DNA from: Gnetum montanum
Taxonomy: Eukaryota; Streptophyta; Gnetopsida; Gnetales; Gnetaceae
Length of the DNA stretch: 64,000 bases
NCBI GenBank assembly: GCA_015680685.1
Contig: MNCI01035799.1
Coordinates: 163,157 to 227,156 of the forward strand
Reading direction: 5' to 3'
Both the position numbers and the translations under genes were made by a program. Under the pieces are notes generated by a model. The model ran no database searches. It was not told the origin of the DNA and saw only the letters and a program-made list of their open reading frames with translations. Below are positions 62,326 to 64,000 of the stretch, one piece after another. Positions within the stretch are counted from its first letter, which is position 1. Each line of letters starts with the position of its first letter.

Positions 62326-62396
62326 CAAGTAGGATTAATAAATATTTTTCATTTTCTTTAATTTTTCAACTTTTTGTTTTTCAGTTTTTCATTTTT

Positions 62397-63153
62397 NNNN
62401 NNNNNNNNNNNNNNNNNNNNNNNNNNNNNNNNNNNNNNNNNNNNNNNNNNNNNNNNNNNNNNNNNNNNNNNNNNNNNNNNNNNNNNNNNNNNNNNNNNNN
62501 NNNNNNNNNNNNNNNNNNNNNNNNNNNNNNNNNNNNNNNNNNNNNNNNNNNNNNNNNNNNNNNNNNNNNNNNNNNNNNNNNNNNNNNNNNNNNNNNNNNN
62601 NNNNNNNNNNNNNNNNNNNNNNNNNNNNNNNNNNNNNNNNNNNNNNNNNNNNNNNNNNNNNNNNNNNNNNNNNNNNNNNNNNNNNNNNNNNNNNNNNNNN
62701 NNNNNNNNNNNNNNNNNNNNNNNNNNNNNNNNNNNNNNNNNNNNNNNNNNNNNNNNNNNNNNNNNNNNNNNNNNNNNNNNNNNNNNNNNNNNNNNNNNNN
62801 NNNNNNNNNNNNNNNNNNNNNNNNNNNNNNNNNNNNNNNNNNNNNNNNNNNNNNNNNNNNNNNNNNNNNNNNNNNNNNNNNNNNNNNNNNNNNNNNNNNN
62901 NNNNNNNNNNNNNNNNNNNNNNNNNNNNNNNNNNNNNNNNNNNNNNNNNNNNNNNNNNNNNNNNNNNNNNNNNNNNNNNNNNNNNNNNNNNNNNNNNNNN
63001 NNNNNNNNNNNNNNNNNNNNNNNNNNNNNNNNNNNNNNNNNNNNNNNNNNNNNNNNNNNNNNNNNNNNNNNNNNNNNNNNNNNNNNNNNNNNNNNNNNNN
63101 NNNNNNNNNNNNNNNNNNNNNNNNNNNNNNNNNNNNNNNNNNNNNNNNNNNNN
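62397..63153. other. Assembly gap (757 N) in E4
   Basis: Run of N directly after the T-rich start of the spacer. ORFs reported across it are artefacts. Confidence 0.99.
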
Positions 63154-63562
63154 TAACCCTTCTAGTGCCCACGGACACTTTAAGTGTGATTACACAAGGG
63201 CATAATAGGTTGAAACCTGCTTTGGGGAGGACCCACTTTTGTAATTTTGTTGTAATCTTCATTAATTCTATAACTAGAACACACAATTTCTTACCCTCAG
63301 CTTAGTTTTTCATAAATTTCTTTCCCTATTATTATCCCTCACAATTTTAATGTTCCAATGTACCATTATATTTCCTTTTCTTCATAACCGCCAAATTTTT
63401 AATTGCTAAATTCACATCATTATCATTCAAAGTGCCTCTCGAATTCATGTAATTACCCCTGAATATATTAATCCTTGTCCATGTCCTCGTTTTACACCAA
63501 TAATTTCAAGAAAATCATTAAAAATTTGGTCTTTTTCATGTGTCTCACCTTAGTTGGGACGA

Positions 63563-63649
63563 GATATCACGTATGCGATATCGCGTCCCACGTGATATCG
63601 AGTACGCAATGTACCGTACGCGATATCGCGTCCTATTTCCCTATAAATA
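63563..63649 (+). promoter_or_regulatory. E4 internal promoter-like module
   Basis: GATATC at 63563, 63577, 63594 and 63622 (steps 14, 17, 28) and TATAAATA at 63642, 20 bp after the last. Units such as GATATCACGTATGCGATATC are near-perfect 20-bp palindromes. The arrangement repeats that of the E4 LTR U3 (steps 14 and 17) but lies inside the element, where E2 has ORF2 about 0.9 kb downstream. Confidence 0.65.
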
Positions 63650-63828
63650 GGAACCTCTGCCGCAACACTTAGCATCATTTGGCGATTTACGTGGGGGGAA
63701 TTTTTGAATTTTTTCTCTGGGACTTGCGATTGCATGACCCTTGCTTTTTCACTTATATCTCGCGCGCTGGTACTCCGATTTTAATTCCATTTGAACTTGC
63801 TTGAACTCAGAGTGTTCAGTTTAGTCTT

Positions 63829-63838
63829 GGGGGAGGGA
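63829..63838 (+). other. E4 internal polypurine tract
   Basis: GGGGGAGGGA preceded by TTCAGTTTAGTCTT. The sequence before the E2 3' LTR (TTGATTTAGTCATGTGGGTAAG) resembles it, so this is probably a second, internal polypurine tract. Confidence 0.5.
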
Positions 63839-64000
63839 CACTTGTCACAAAGTGCCTAACTTTTTTGAAATTTTTCATCGTCCAAAGGACATCAATTAAG
63901 GTAATTACTACTAACTCTTAGAACAAATTGTGCCAAAAATCATATGACCTTAGGTATACAGGGAGATTAACAATGAAACCCATCTAAGTCATAGGATCCA

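Larger units (their letters stand above)
59230..64000 (+). mobile_element. E4: youngest pol-less family copy, 3' end outside window
   Basis: LTR 59230-60214, perfect tRNA-Asp primer site, gag 60346-62325, gap, spacer, internal promoter-like module (63563-63649), internal polypurine tract (63829-63838). Left flank CCAGG is the presumed target duplication. No protease, RT or integrase follows gag before the gap. The intact primer site, gag frame and clear palindromes make it the least decayed copy here. Confidence 0.87.

Noticed and set aside
62322-63305. ORFs of 260-327 codons across the gap
   Set aside because: They consist mainly of N.

Overview
The window is nuclear DNA from a seed plant with a large, repeat-rich genome. 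The evidence is one intron-containing NAC-domain transcription factor gene with the standard plant three-exon layout, set among nested Ty3/gypsy and Ty1/copia LTR retrotransposons, a plant LINE fragment and tRNA-derived SINEs. Nothing bacterial (operons, ribosome binding sites, CRISPR) is present. The species cannot be fixed from the sequence. There are three N-gaps (5747-5810, 50350-50705, 62397-63153) and one single-N join at 2812 that looks like an unmerged assembly overlap.

Layout. 1-7910: 5' two thirds of an Athila-like Ty3/gypsy element on the minus strand (E1: LTR, tRNA-Asp primer site, gag, protease, RT/RNase H, integrase), inserted in a decayed LINE (7911-8735) that also carries a SINE. 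8736-18427: mostly unique DNA holding the NAC gene (11959-13897, minus, three exons, 384 codons before the stop) and its upstream region. 18428-19233: solo LTR of the E1 family with a perfect target-site duplication. 19234-26276: AT-rich DNA with a SINE cluster and a GC-richer island full of ACGTG motifs (about 24.0-24.5 kb). 26277-33183: decayed chromodomain Ty3/gypsy element (E6, minus) with a copia solo LTR in one of its LTRs. 33184-35248: AT-rich DNA with one SINE. About 35249-42986: decayed Ty1/copia element (minus) split by a copia solo LTR (36687-37820) and by a 2.6-kb solo LTR (39890-42490). 42987-64000: a nest of the E1 family. An old minus-strand copy (E5) is split by a complete element (E2, 45214-54752, duplication CTTTC) and by a third copy (E3, from 57694). 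E3 is itself interrupted in gag by the youngest copy (E4, 59230 to beyond the window).

The most interesting system is the E1-E5 family. E1 is the pol-bearing form. E2 and E4 share its LTR type, primer site, gag and 3' spacer but lack pol. E2 and E5 carry a further large ORF (ORF2) in the position of an env-like gene. In E2 this is a single frame of 886 codons with about 28 nonsense codons and no frameshift. Upstream of ORF2, inside the element, is a short module that looks like a second copy of the LTR promoter: a phased array of GATATC palindromes ending 20 bp before TATAAATA. The LTRs have the same array ending exactly 24 bp before their TATA box. The divergent copy E5 uses a different motif, and there too the LTR and the internal module appear to match each other. 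This suggests an internal promoter for ORF2 that evolves together with the LTR promoter.
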